Assembly (NCBI RefSeq): GCF_023699475.1
Contig: NZ_JALXFV010000008.1
Coordinates: 658,583-722,582 of the forward strand
Direction: 5' to 3'
From: Halomarina rubra
GTDB lineage: Archaea; Halobacteriota; Halobacteria; Halobacteriales; Haloarculaceae
Length of the DNA stretch: 64,000 nt
The number at the start of each line of letters is the position of its first letter. Within the stretch, counting starts at the first letter, position 1. The position numbers were made by a program, and so were the translations under genes. Shown here piece after piece: positions 17,897-26,380 of the stretch. The notes under the pieces were generated by a model. That model was not told the origin of the DNA. It saw only the letters and a list, made by a program, of their open reading frames with translations, and made no database searches.

Positions 17897-18013
17897 TTAC
17901 TCGTCGTACATCGGCCCGACGTCCGGGAGGCCGGAGCGACGACGAGCGAGCGACCGGAGGGTTCGCTGCATCTCGCCGTAGTCGGGCATCCGAGCCTCGG
18001 TGGCGGGACTCAT
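17897..18013 (-). CDS. Possible small ORF (38 aa), downstream member of an overlapping pair
   Basis: Reads MSPATEARMPDYGEMQ then a basic stretch (LRSLARRRSG) and ends LPDVGPMYDE. Its ATG overlaps the stop of the 25-codon ORF upstream as ATGA. The C-terminal acidic/aromatic end looks protein-like, but there is no recognised family. It lies between the symporter and the DJ-1 gene and, if real, would be read antisense to the direction of the symporter. Confidence 0.35.
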   Translation of the reverse strand: MSPATEARMPDYGEMQRTLRSLARRRSGLPDVGPMYDE

Positions 18014-18087
18014 CGGTCCGCCTCCGTGCGCGCGTCGGTTGCCTGCCGGCGATGGGCGTCGGCCGTGGTGATGACGTTCGATGCCAT
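18010..18087 (-). CDS. Possible small ORF (25 aa), upstream member of an overlapping pair
   Basis: ATG at 18085-18087 opens MASNVITTADAHRRQATD and ends EADR, with the TGA stop overlapping the next ATG. Together with the following 38-codon ORF it fills about 190 bases that otherwise hold nothing. An AT-rich stretch (ATAATATGG) sits at its start. No function can be suggested. Confidence 0.3.
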   Translation of the reverse strand: MASNVITTADAHRRQATDARTEADR

Positions 18088-18191
18088 ATTATCTCAGCAC
18101 AACGGTAGGATGGGTCTTTGTTATGCCTGCATGTGCAACACGGTAGTCGGCAACTAACGGGCGTCTCCGTACGAAAACGTGAAGATTCGTG

Positions 18192-18782
18192 TCAGTCCGC
18201 GGTGGCCGGTTCGCGGTGGCTGACCTCGTCGCCGAGCAGGTCCATGAACGCGGCCAGCCACTCGGCGTGGTCGGGCCACGCCTGACCGGTGACGAGGTTG
18301 CGGTCGGTCGTCACCTCGTCGACCCACGAGCAGCCAGCGGCCTCGCACTCCGCCGCCACGGCGGGGTAGGAGGTCATCTCGTAGCCGTCGAGCACGCCCG
18401 CGGCCGCGAGTATCTGCGGGCCGTGACAGAGCGCCGCGACCGGCTTCTCCGCCTCGAAGAAGTGTCGGACGTACTCCAGCACGCCGTCGTAGGTGCGGAG
18501 GTACTCCGGTGCGCGCCCGCCCGGAACGACCAACGCGTCGTAGTCCGCCGGGTCGACGTCGTCGAACGTCGCGTTGAGCGTGAAGTCGTGGCCGCGCGTC
18601 TCGAGGTACGTCTGGTCGCCCCGGAAGTCGTGGACTGCAGTTTTACAGGTGTCTCCCTCCGCTTTGTCGGGGCAGACCGCGTCGACCTCGTGGCCGACCA
18701 TCTGGAGCGCCTGGAACGGGACCATGATCTCGAGGTCCTCCCCGAAATCACCGACGATCATGAGTATCTTCTTTCCAGTCAT
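18192..18782 (-). CDS. DJ-1/PfpI family protein
   Basis: A 196-residue protein of the DJ-1/ThiJ/PfpI superfamily. The nucleophile elbow is [11 protein letters not shown] near residue 118 (Cys followed by His-Gly), the conserved Glu is near residue 15 (GDFGEDLE), and [15 protein letters not shown] is the family's second landmark. Members act as glyoxalase/deglycase, intracellular peptidase or chaperone; length and the E/C/H set fit the PfpI-like branch, but the activity cannot be fixed. It starts at ATG 18782. Confidence 0.88.
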   Translation of the reverse strand: MTGKKILMIVGDFGEDLEIMVPFQALQMVGHEVDAVCPDKAEGDTCKTAVHDFRGDQTYLETRGHDFTLNATFDDVDPADYDALVVPGGRAPEYLRTYDGVLEYVRHFFEAEKPVAALCHGPQILAAAGVLDGYEMTSYPAVAAECEAAGCSWVDEVTTDRNLVTGQAWPDHAEWLAAFMDLLGDEVSHREPATAD

Positions 18783-18898
18783 AGTGGACCGCGCGCCGGG
18801 TGGCGCACGGGGTGTCCTTGTCCCTTGGTACCGATAACGCTAGTTCTCGGGAACGGACAGGTCGTGTCACCGAGCAAACTGTCCCTGGAGCCGATACG

Positions 18899-18903
18899 TT
18901 TAA
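18899..18903 (+). promoter_or_regulatory. TATA-like box upstream of the 12-codon leader ORF
   Basis: TTTAA lies 28-32 bases before the ATG at 18931, so a leaderless transcript would begin at the mini-ORF rather than at the membrane-protein start at 18966. Confidence 0.5.
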
Positions 18904-18930
18904 GAACACCCGAACCTGTCGTGTGGGCGT

Positions 18931-18969
18931 ATGGCACGACCGGCCGCTCTGGAGGTGACGACGGGGTGA
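18931..18969 (+). CDS. Possible 12-codon leader ORF ending on the next start codon
   Basis: Encodes MARPAALEVTTG. Its TGA stop overlaps the following GTG as GTGA, and GGAGGTGA at 18951-18958 inside it is a near-perfect Shine-Dalgarno seven bases before that GTG. With the upstream TATA-like box it would be translated leaderless and then hand over to the membrane-protein gene. Confidence 0.42.
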   Translation: MARPAALEVTTG

Positions 18970-19388
18970 CGACAACGGTGTCCGTCCGCCCGTACGTTCG
19001 ACCGCTGGGGCTGTCGGTCGTCGGTCTCCACGCGACGTTCGCCACCCTCGGTGCGGTGGCCGCCGAGTCGGTGGTGTCGGTGGGCGCGCTGGCGCTCACG
19101 CTGACGCTCGCCGGAGCGGTCGGCCTCCACGCCCGCGGGTGTGGTCCGCTCGTCCCGACGGTGCTCGGGGCGGGCTACACGCTCGCGGCGCTCGCGGCGC
19201 TCGCCGTCGCGGTGCCCCTGGGCGTGCTCGGGCCGGTCCCGACCGACGCGTTCGCGTCGCTGCCGTGGCGGACCATCGCCTCCATCGTGTTCTTCGCACT
19301 GTTCGCGGGTGCGCCGTGTCTGGCGCTCGCGGCGCTGTCGCTGGCGGGTATCAGACCACAAAAGACGGTGCCGTTGGACGTCGAGTGA
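18966..19388 (+). CDS. Integral membrane protein of unknown function (140 aa)
   Basis: A 140-residue protein with four predicted helices: LGLSVVGLHATFATLGAVAAE, VVSVGALALTLTLAGAVGL, LVPTVLGAGYTLAALAALAVAVPLGVLG, and ASIVFFALFAGAPCLALAALSL, with a short C-terminal tail. No catalytic motif is recognised. GTG 18966 is chosen because of the strong Shine-Dalgarno just upstream; the same frame stays open further upstream but there it runs antisense to the DJ-1 gene and has no start signals. Confidence 0.65.
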   Translation: MTTTVSVRPYVRPLGLSVVGLHATFATLGAVAAESVVSVGALALTLTLAGAVGLHARGCGPLVPTVLGAGYTLAALAALAVAVPLGVLGPVPTDAFASLPWRTIASIVFFALFAGAPCLALAALSLAGIRPQKTVPLDVE

Positions 19389-19391
19389 CGC

Positions 19392-19577
19392 TCAGTCGTC
19401 GGACGCTGGCTCCTCGTCGAGCAGCGAGTCCGCGTCGGGCTCTCCGCCGAGTAGCTCGTCGAAGTCCGGCTCCTCCTCGGATTCGAGCGATTCGAGTTCG
19501 CGGTCGTACAGGTCCTCGCGGAGCTGGTGTTGTTTGCCGCGCCCCTTGCGCTCACGACCACGTTTCGTGTCTGGCAT
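19392..19577 (-). CDS. Small haloarchaeal protein, basic start and acidic end (61 aa)
   Basis: A 61-residue soluble protein beginning MPDTKRGRERKGRGKQHQL (basic) followed by an acidic half (EEEPDFDELLGGEPDADSL). The split charge resembles small proteins that bind nucleic acid or ribosomes through the N terminus, but this is only a guess. The ATG at 19577 is preferred over one at 19730, because the added 51 residues are basic and overlap the XPB promoter region. It converges with the membrane-protein gene and is divergent from the helicase gene. Confidence 0.6.
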   Translation of the reverse strand: MPDTKRGRERKGRGKQHQLREDLYDRELESLESEEEPDFDELLGGEPDADSLLDEEPASDD

Positions 19578-19711
19578 GCCCTGCCATACCTCGCCTGGCG
19601 TCTTGAAGCTTGTCCTTATGCGACCGGTTACCACGGCAGTTCGTGTCGCTCGGCCGGCGTGACGCGTCCGTGACGCAACCGGTTTGAGCGGCGCTTCCCT
19701 AGCCGGGAGCA

Positions 19712-21673
19712 GTGTCAGACGAGTCGCCAACGCTGTCGCTCGATGAGTTCCAGGCCGCCCTCCAAGACCTCGGCCGCTCGGTCGTCACCGCGAGTCAGGT
19801 GGCCCGCGTGCTGGAGTGTTCGCAGGCAGAGGCCAGCGAGCGTCTCCGGGCGCTCGCGGAGGCCGGCAGCATCGGAAGCGCCGACGTCTCCGGGGACCCC
19901 GTCGTCTGGTATCCGATCGACCTCGACGCGTTCGCCTCCCGCGAACACCGCATCCTCTTTCCCGAACGCCGGGAGGTCGTCGTCGAACACCCCCGCCAGT
20001 TCACCCGCGCCCAACTCGCGCAGTTCGCCCACCTCGTCGACTCCTCGGGCGACGCCTACATCTACCGCATCCGCGAAGAGGACGTCTGGCAAGCGCCCTA
20101 CGACCACCTCGAGGACCTCCTCCGGACCATCCACGACGTGCTCCCCGAACGTTCGCCGCACCTCGACGAGTGGATAGAGCGCCAGTGGAGTCGTGCGCAC
20201 AAGTTCACACTCGCGACCCACGAGGACGGCTATACGGTGCTCAGAGCGGCCAGCGACGACCTGATGGGCAACGTCGCGCTTCAGAAGCTCGACCAGGGCG
20301 AGCACGTCCGCGCGCCCATCACCGACTCGGAGGTGTGGGTCGTCGCCGAGCGCGTCGGCGAGATAAAACGCATCCTCTACGACGCGGGCTACCCCGTGCA
20401 GGACGACCGGGAACTGGAGTCGGGTGAACCGCTCGACATCGACGTGACCCTCGACCTGCGGGAGTACCAGCAGTCCTGGGTCGACCGCTTCGAGACCGCG
20501 AACTCCGGCGTGTTCGTCGGGCCACCGGGCAGCGGGAAGACCGTCGCCGCGATGGGCGCGATGGCCGCCGTCGGCGGCGAGACGCTGATTCTCGTCCCCT
20601 CGCGTGACCTCGCGGGGCAGTGGCACGACGAACTGCTGATGAACACGAACCTCACCCCCGAGCAGGTCGGCGAGTACCACGGCGGCGAGAAGAACATCCG
20701 GCCGGTCACCGTCGCGACCTACCAGACCGCGGGGATGGACCGGCACCGCTCGCTGTTCGACGACCGCGAGTGGGGGCTCATCGTCTACGACGAGGTCCAC
20801 CACGTTCCCTCGAACGTGTTCCGGCGGAGCGCCGACCTCCAGGCCAAACACCGCCTCGGGCTGAGCGCGACCCCCATCCGCGAGGACGACCGCGAGGCCG
20901 ACATCTTCACGCTCATCGGACCACCAATCGGCACCGACTGGGCGGCGCTGTTCGACGCGGGGTTCGTCGCCGAACCCGAAGTCGAAATCCGCTACGTCCC
21001 GTGGGCCGACGACTACGCGCGCAACGAGTACGTCTCCAGCCACGGCCACGAACGGCGACAGGCCGCCGCCCAGAACCCGGCGAAGGTAGCGGCCGTCCGC
21101 ACGCTGCTCGAAGAACACGCCGGGGCGAAGGTGCTGGTGTTCGCCGACTATCTCGACCAGGGTGAGGCGCTCTCGGCGGCGCTCGACGTTCCGTTCGTCT
21201 CCGGCGAGATGCGCCACAGTCGCCGACAGGTGTTGTTCGACGAGTTCCGGAACGACCGTCGGGACGTGCTCATCATCTCCCGGGTCGGCGACGAGGGCAT
21301 CGACCTGCCGAACGCAGAGGTCGCCATCGTCGCCTCGGGACTGGGCGGGTCACGTAGACAGGGCGCACAACGCGCGGGCCGGACGATGCGGCCCGTCGGG
21401 AGCGCGCTGATGTACGTACTGGCGACGCGGGGGACGAGCGAGGAGGACTTCGCACGCCAGCAGTTGCGTCACCTCGCTGGGAAGGGCATCCGGGTCACCG
21501 AACGCGACGCCCCGCAGGTCGAACCGGTCGTCGAGGAACCGAACGAGGACGGTGGTGCCGCAGAGGACGGGGACGACGCGAGCGACGAGGCGGACGGAGA
21601 GAGCGCGAACGACAGTGGCGTGGACGGCGACACCGACGAGTCGGTGAGCGACGCTACCGACCGCGACGACTGA
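19712..21673 (+). CDS. XPB/Rad25-type superfamily 2 DNA helicase
   Basis: A 653-residue DNA helicase of the XPB group, linked in archaea to nucleotide-excision repair and possibly transcription. Motifs: Walker A GPPGSGKT at 270-277, motif II DEVHH at 360-364, motif III SAT at 385-387 followed at once by the XPB-diagnostic RED (residues 390-392), and motif VI QRAGRTMRP near 553. Residues 1-75 form a winged helix (DEFQAALQDLGRSVVTASQVARVL), then a damage-recognition-like region precedes the motor. The last 65 residues are an acidic Asp/Glu/Ser tail. It starts at GTG 19712, 26 bases after a TTTGAG box. Such N-terminal helices occur in haloarchaeal homologues. Confidence 0.88.
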   Translation: MSDESPTLSLDEFQAALQDLGRSVVTASQVARVLECSQAEASERLRALAEAGSIGSADVSGDPVVWYPIDLDAFASREHRILFPERREVVVEHPRQFTRAQLAQFAHLVDSSGDAYIYRIREEDVWQAPYDHLEDLLRTIHDVLPERSPHLDEWIERQWSRAHKFTLATHEDGYTVLRAASDDLMGNVALQKLDQGEHVRAPITDSEVWVVAERVGEIKRILYDAGYPVQDDRELESGEPLDIDVTLDLREYQQSWVDRFETANSGVFVGPPGSGKTVAAMGAMAAVGGETLILVPSRDLAGQWHDELLMNTNLTPEQVGEYHGGEKNIRPVTVATYQTAGMDRHRSLFDDREWGLIVYDEVHHVPSNVFRRSADLQAKHRLGLSATPIREDDREADIFTLIGPPIGTDWAALFDAGFVAEPEVEIRYVPWADDYARNEYVSSHGHERRQAAAQNPAKVAAVRTLLEEHAGAKVLVFADYLDQGEALSAALDVPFVSGEMRHSRRQVLFDEFRNDRRDVLIISRVGDEGIDLPNAEVAIVASGLGGSRRQGAQRAGRTMRPVGSALMYVLATRGTSEEDFARQQLRHLAGKGIRVTERDAPQVEPVVEEPNEDGGAAEDGDDASDEADGESANDSGVDGDTDESVSDATDRDD

Positions 21674-21676
21674 CCC

Positions 21677-23227
21677 TCAGAACGGGTAGTCGCGCGGTTC
21701 GTGCTGGACGGATATCCACTTCGTCTCGGTCAGCTCTTCGAGGACGTGTTCGCCGTTGAAGCGACCGATACCCGACGCCCCCATCCCGCCGAACGGGACG
21801 TGTGGCTCGTCGTTGACCGGCATGTCGTTGACGTGCATCATCCCGTGGTCGATACGGTCGGCGACGCCCTCCGCAGCCTCTCTATCGCCGAACACCGACC
21901 CCGACAGGCCGTACTCGGTTGCGTTGGCGAGTTCGACGGCCTCCTCCTCGTCGGAGAACGGAATCACGGGCGCGACCGGCCCGAAGTGCTCGTTACAGGC
22001 GGCGCTCATCTCGTTCGTGGCGTCGGAGAGCACCGTCGGCAGGACGAACAGTCCGTTCGAGTCGCCGAGGTCGCCCTCCAACTCGCCGACCCGCTCGGAC
22101 GTCCCCTCGAAGTCGTCGGGGCCGACGGCGAATCCTCCAGTTTCGAGGGTCGCGCCCGCCTCGACGGTCTCTTCGACGAACTCCAACATCTGGTCGCGCT
22201 GGGACTCGTTGATTATCGGGCCGACGACCGTCGACTCGTCGGTCGGGTCGCCGAGCGGCAGGTTCCGGGCCTTCTCGGCGAGCTTCTCGACGTACTCCTC
22301 GTAGTGGTCCTCGTGGACGAGGTGGCGGTTGATGGAGATGCAGATCTGGCCCTGATGGAGGAAGCTGCCGAACGCGCCGGCGTCGACCGCCTGGTCGACG
22401 TCCGCGCTCTCCAGGACGACGTGGGGGCCGTTGCCGCCGAGTTCCATCGACGGCAGCGCGAAGTTCCCGGCGGCGGTGGCGGCGACCTGCGACCCCACCT
22501 GCGACGACCCGGTGAACGAGACGACGCTGGCGGCGTCGTGGCCCGCCACGCGGTCACCGATGTCCGAGCCACGACCGGTGACGACCGTCAGCAGACCCTC
22601 GGGGAGACCGGCGTCCTCGAAGATGCGCGCGAGCAACAGGCCGCCCGTGATGGGCGTGTCCGAGGCCGGCTTGAGGACGACGGCGTTGCCCACCGCCAGC
22701 GCGGGCGCGACGGCGCGCATCGAGAGGTGGAACGGGAAGTTCCACGGCGAGATGACCGAGACGACGCCGACGGGTTCGCGCTTGACGACGTGCTCCTTGT
22801 TCGGGACGAACGAGTCCTTGTTGTCCCCGCCCATCCGCGTCGGGAACGAGGCGGCCTCCTGCATCATCCCGACGGCCGTCTGGAGTTCGGACTCGGCTTT
22901 GATTCGCGTGCTCCCGGACTCGGTGGCGAGGAGGTCGAGAATCTGCTCGCGGTGCTCTTGGACGGTCTGGATGGCGTTCTGGACAACTCGCTGGCGTTTC
23001 GCGGGAGTCGTCTCGGCCCACTCCCGTTGGGCCTCCTGTGCGACCTCGAACGCCTCGTCGACGTCCTCGGTCGTCCCGGCGGGGACCTCGGAGACGGGAG
23101 TCTCCGTCGCGGGGTTCTCGACGGTGATGGTGTCGCGGTCGCCCGCGTCACGTACGCCGTCGAGGTACAGCACGTTCCAGTCGCCGTGCGGTTCGTAGCG
23201 GTCGGCTCGCTGGGTCTGCTGTGCCAT
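21677..23227 (-). CDS. Aldehyde dehydrogenase (benzaldehyde/vanillin-dehydrogenase-like)
   Basis: A 516-residue NAD(P)-dependent aldehyde dehydrogenase, full length. Catalytic residues are the Glu in MELGGNGPHV (about residue 265) and the Cys in HQGQICISINRH (about 300); cofactor-binding SPWNFPFHL and the FTGSSQVG loop are present. HQGQIC is typical of the group that includes vanillin and benzaldehyde dehydrogenases, but the true aldehyde is unknown. The ATG at 23227 is chosen; an earlier start adds 15 residues unlike the family. It converges with the helicase gene (three bases apart). Confidence 0.92.
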   Translation of the reverse strand: MAQQTQRADRYEPHGDWNVLYLDGVRDAGDRDTITVENPATETPVSEVPAGTTEDVDEAFEVAQEAQREWAETTPAKRQRVVQNAIQTVQEHREQILDLLATESGSTRIKAESELQTAVGMMQEAASFPTRMGGDNKDSFVPNKEHVVKREPVGVVSVISPWNFPFHLSMRAVAPALAVGNAVVLKPASDTPITGGLLLARIFEDAGLPEGLLTVVTGRGSDIGDRVAGHDAASVVSFTGSSQVGSQVAATAAGNFALPSMELGGNGPHVVLESADVDQAVDAGAFGSFLHQGQICISINRHLVHEDHYEEYVEKLAEKARNLPLGDPTDESTVVGPIINESQRDQMLEFVEETVEAGATLETGGFAVGPDDFEGTSERVGELEGDLGDSNGLFVLPTVLSDATNEMSAACNEHFGPVAPVIPFSDEEEAVELANATEYGLSGSVFGDREAAEGVADRIDHGMMHVNDMPVNDEPHVPFGGMGASGIGRFNGEHVLEELTETKWISVQHEPRDYPF

Positions 23228-23366
23228 ACCGATGGTAGGGGTTCGACGGTAAAGGGACCAGCCGAAGGCCACGGACTTGCCGCCACCGACCGGTGGTGAC
23301 AGACACCGATTCGAGATGGTTCGACCGGTGATAAGATACTTGAGAACGTGTCACCAACGCTACCGT

Positions 23367-23699
23367 ATGCGAGAGACCGTCGTCGCTTCGGCCGCCCTCT
23401 TCATCGCGTTCCTGCTCCTCACGATGCCGTTTCTCGGGACCGAGGCGCTGTATCTCGCTCTCCTCGGTGCGTTCGTTCCACAGGTCCTCCGCGTCGTGCG
23501 AGGCGATTCGTGGAGCTCTCCGTACGGGTCGAACGACGAGTCCGGCCCCACGAGTATCTGGGACAGCGTCCCGAGGGAGCAGTACACGGGTCGGTTCGCG
23601 GAAGCCGGCGGCATCACTCGGCAGGAACAGGAACAGGCCCTCGACGACATCGAACAGCAGGCTCAGGTTGAAGAACGGCACGAACCGTACGGCAGGTAG
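23367..23699 (+). CDS. Small membrane protein with soluble C-terminal domain (110 aa)
   Basis: Residues 1-45 hold two hydrophobic helices (TVVASAALFIAFLLLTMPFLG and LYLALLGAFVPQVLRVV), followed by about 65 soluble, Gln/Glu-rich residues that may form a short coiled coil (RQEQEQALDDIEQQAQVEERH). The ATAAGATAC box at 23331 lies about 30 bases before the ATG, fitting a leaderless start. No family is recognised. It is divergent from the aldehyde dehydrogenase. Confidence 0.65.
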   Translation: MRETVVASAALFIAFLLLTMPFLGTEALYLALLGAFVPQVLRVVRGDSWSSPYGSNDESGPTSIWDSVPREQYTGRFAEAGGITRQEQEQALDDIEQQAQVEERHEPYGR

Positions 23700-23825
23700 G
23701 ACGCCCAGTCACGCGTCTGCGGCACGCACGCGCTCTCTCGCTGCTGAATCGCGGACCGAACGGACGAACCGAGGCCGCCTCGTTCCGAACGGTGGGTCGA
23801 CGGCAGGTGGGGCCCTCCTCGACAC

Positions 23826-25373
23826 TCAGAGGTCGCCCGACTCGGCCAACTCGCGAATCTCGTCGGCCCGGTCGTGTATCTCGCGGCGCTCGTCGTCGTC
23901 CTTGCCGTCCCAGTGGCCGTACACCGGGCCGATGCGGTAGTTGTTCCGCAGGTCGTCCTCGTGGCGACCGAGGAAGTCCCAGTACAGCGCGTTGAACGGG
24001 CAGGCGTTCTCGCCGGTCGTCTCGGTCTTCGCGTACGCACAGTCCGAGCAGTAGTCGCTCATCCTGTCGACGTAGTTCGCCGAGGAGGCGTACGGTTTCG
24101 TCGTCAGCACGTCGGTGCCGAACACGCCCATCCCGACGACGTTCGGCGTCGTCACCCAGTGGTAGGCGTCGACGTAGGCGGCGTGGAACCACTCGTTGAC
24201 CTGCGCAGGTTCGACCCCGTAGGTGAGCGCGAAGTTCGACAGCAGCATCAGCCGCGGGATGTGGTGGGTGTAGCCGCGCTCGCGGACGCTCCCGACCACG
24301 TCGGAGAGACAGTGCATCTCTGTCTCGCTGGTCCAGTAGAACTCGGGCAGGTCGTGGGGCGCGTCGAGGAGATTGGCCGTCGCCATCTCGGGCATCTCCC
24401 GGCGGTACGTCTGACGCATGAACTCCCGCCAGCCGATAAGCTGGCGGACGAACCCCTCGACGCTGTTGAGCGGGACGTCGTCGCGCTCGCGGTACGTCTC
24501 GATGGCCGCCTCGACGACCTCCCGAGGGTGGAGGAGACCGAGGTTGATGGCCGGCGAGAGCAGGAGGTGGTTGAGCGACCACTCGCCGTCGAGCATCGCG
24601 TCCTGGTAGGGGCCGAACCCAGCGAGACGGTGTTCACAGAAGTCTGCCAGAGCGTCGAGCGCCTGCGCGCGGGTGACCGGCCAGAAGAACGGCTCGGGGT
24701 CGGCCCACGCACCGCCCTTCACGGTGGTGTCGTAGCCACCGTCGAACGTCTCCTCGACCCACTCGACGGTCTCCCGAGTGAGTTCGTCCGGGTCGAAGCG
24801 CGGCGGGTCGGGGAACTCCTTCTCGGGGTCGGCGGCCTCCTGATTCTGGTCGTCGAGGTTCCACTCGCCGCCCTCGGGGTCGTCACCGTCCATCAGATAG
24901 CCGGTCTCGCGGCGCTGCCAGCGGTAGAACGCCTCGTGTCTGTAGTTCGTCCCCTCCCCTCCGGACCCCTCGCCGTCGAACCACTCGTCGAAGGCGTCGG
25001 GCGTGACGAGAAAGAGGTCGTTCTCGACGACGTCGAGCGCACCGCCGGCGTCCTCGACGATGGACCGGAGTCGCTCGGCCCCCCGATAGCTCGGCGGGTC
25101 CATGACGACCAGTTCGTCGTCGGGGTGGTCCTCGAAGTGTGCCTCGATGGCCGCCGCGAACGTCTCGACCTGGTGGTAGTGGACGGTGTGTCCCGTCTCC
25201 CGGAGGTCGTCGCGGAACTGGCGCATCGCGGCGAACACGAGCGCGAGTTTGTGTGGGTGGTAGGCGTGGCGCGTCGCGAACGCGGTCGCCTCGACCATCA
25301 GCACGTCGGACGTCCCGTCGGCTATCGGTCCGTGGTCGCGGGTCAACTGGTCGCCGAGGACGAGGACGGTCAT
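23826..25373 (-). CDS. Cryptochrome/photolyase-family protein of the Fe-S (prokaryotic 6-4 photolyase) class
   Basis: A 515-residue flavoprotein, expected to repair UV photoproducts in DNA using FAD and light. Cysteines at 355, 442, 445 and 458 match, in number and spacing, the four ligands of the [4Fe-4S] cluster of the bacterial PhrB/FeS-BCP class; the last three lie in YCSDCAYAKTETTGENACPF. The N-terminal Rossmann domain starts LVLGDQLTRDHGP, and the FAD-binding half contains the NLLDAPHDLPEFYW and IPRLMLLSNFAL helices. This class also uses a lumazine-type antenna. The ATG at 25373 is chosen; the five residues before it are unlike the family. Strong sunlight in salterns makes such repair expected. 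Confidence 0.9.
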   Translation of the reverse strand: MTVLVLGDQLTRDHGPIADGTSDVLMVEATAFATRHAYHPHKLALVFAAMRQFRDDLRETGHTVHYHQVETFAAAIEAHFEDHPDDELVVMDPPSYRGAERLRSIVEDAGGALDVVENDLFLVTPDAFDEWFDGEGSGGEGTNYRHEAFYRWQRRETGYLMDGDDPEGGEWNLDDQNQEAADPEKEFPDPPRFDPDELTRETVEWVEETFDGGYDTTVKGGAWADPEPFFWPVTRAQALDALADFCEHRLAGFGPYQDAMLDGEWSLNHLLLSPAINLGLLHPREVVEAAIETYRERDDVPLNSVEGFVRQLIGWREFMRQTYRREMPEMATANLLDAPHDLPEFYWTSETEMHCLSDVVGSVRERGYTHHIPRLMLLSNFALTYGVEPAQVNEWFHAAYVDAYHWVTTPNVVGMGVFGTDVLTTKPYASSANYVDRMSDYCSDCAYAKTETTGENACPFNALYWDFLGRHEDDLRNNYRIGPVYGHWDGKDDDERREIHDRADEIRELAESGDL

Positions 25374-25423
25374 CGCCGAGCCTCGCACTGGTCGCCGACG
25401 GAGGCGACGGCCGGAATCGACAT
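25370..25423 (-). CDS. Possible 17-codon leader ORF ending on the photolyase start
   Basis: ATG at 25421-25423 opens a peptide beginning MSIPAVASVGDQ; its TGA overlaps the photolyase ATG as ATGA. GAGG sits seven bases before that ATG, inside the mini-ORF. Same layout as the leader ORFs at 16278 and 18931. Could be chance. Confidence 0.3.
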   Translation of the reverse strand: MSIPAVASVGDQCEARR

Positions 25424-25546
25424 GGCTGAGCTACGGGTGAGCGACACAAAGCCGTTGACCGCCCGGCACCGTTCACCGCCTCGGGCCGCCCGGTGTGCAC
25501 ACTCGACGGCTTTCGGCGACCGAGAGAACGGGGAGAGGTGGGCGGT

Positions 25547-26275
25547 TCAGGCGTGGTGTTCGACGACCGACCGGACCTCGTCGGCGAGTCGCCCGACGTC
25601 GGTGTGAGTGACGCTGAACCGCTCGTAGCGTTCGTCCGTGTCGGTCATCTCCGCGAGGAGACCGCCGCGTCGGTCGACCTCCATCAGCACGTCGAGACCG
25701 CCGTCGGTGGGCGTGGCGACGACCTCCAGTTCGTCGAACGACCCCGCGAACGGGCCGCTACGCGGGCGGAACTCGAACTCCTGCGCGAACCGCTGGGAGA
25801 ACATCCCGCCGGTCGCCTCACAGGAGGACTTGTAGAAGCCGAAGCCGAGCTCTTCGAGCGCGTCGAACAGCGCGTCGAGGTGTGTTCCGGGCTGAACCTC
25901 GACGTGGTCGCGGTCGTCCGGGTCGAGCGCGCCCTTCACGTCGAGGCCGGTGTCGAGCCAGACCTGCGTCTTGCCCATCGTGACTGGCGTCTCGCGCGGG
26001 ACGTCGAAGCTCACGTCGACGGTGCGCTCCTCCTCGGCGTCGAGGGTGAACGGGTCGGTGACGCGCTTGCGCGAGAGGGTCGTCGTCGAGTAGCCCTCGT
26101 CGTCACGGTAGCGCGTCTTCAGCGCGAAGTAGATGGCGTCGATGTCCTGGGACGTCGAGCCGCCGTGCATCTCGACCTGTGCGTCGACGGTCTCACCCTG
26201 TGTGAGGGTGGTCGTGGGGAGGACTGTGTCGACCGTGGCCGCACCGATGCCGACGCGAGCGAGGATTCGCTTCAT
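25547..26275 (-). CDS. Spo0M-like (arrestin-fold) protein
   Basis: A 242-residue protein of the Spo0M/SpoOM family. The N terminus MKRILARVGIGAATVDTVLPTTTLTQGE and the central IYFALKTRYRDDEGYSTTTL and VPRETPVTMGKTQVWLDTGLDV segments are recognisable family strands, followed by LFDALEELGFGFYKSSCEATG. In Bacillus, Spo0M affects sporulation; archaeal homologues have no defined role and may scaffold protein contacts. It is read from the ATG at 26275; 25 earlier in-frame residues are unlike the family. It is divergent from no neighbour: the dehalogenase-like gene follows in the same direction upstream. Confidence 0.82.
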   Translation of the reverse strand: MKRILARVGIGAATVDTVLPTTTLTQGETVDAQVEMHGGSTSQDIDAIYFALKTRYRDDEGYSTTTLSRKRVTDPFTLDAEEERTVDVSFDVPRETPVTMGKTQVWLDTGLDVKGALDPDDRDHVEVQPGTHLDALFDALEELGFGFYKSSCEATGGMFSQRFAQEFEFRPRSGPFAGSFDELEVVATPTDGGLDVLMEVDRRGGLLAEMTDTDERYERFSVTHTDVGRLADEVRSVVEHHA

Positions 26276-26380
26276 GCGTTCGAAGTGGGTGCGTGTCCCG
26301 TTGTAAACTTTCAGGTGTAGCTGTGCGTGTGCGTCTCGCCGACGACACACGACCCACAGCGGCCCCGCGTCAGGGGCCGC

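Noticed and set aside
18189-18965. A longer N terminus of the membrane protein at 18966, through the DJ-1 gene.
   Set aside because: That part runs antisense to a well supported gene, is not hydrophobic, and the Shine-Dalgarno and TATA signals place the start at 18966.
21701-23299. A long open frame (over 500 codons) on the plus strand opposite the aldehyde dehydrogenase.
   Set aside because: It is the antisense shadow of a clear aldehyde dehydrogenase; GC-rich codons keep the opposite frame free of stops, and the product lacks family motifs.
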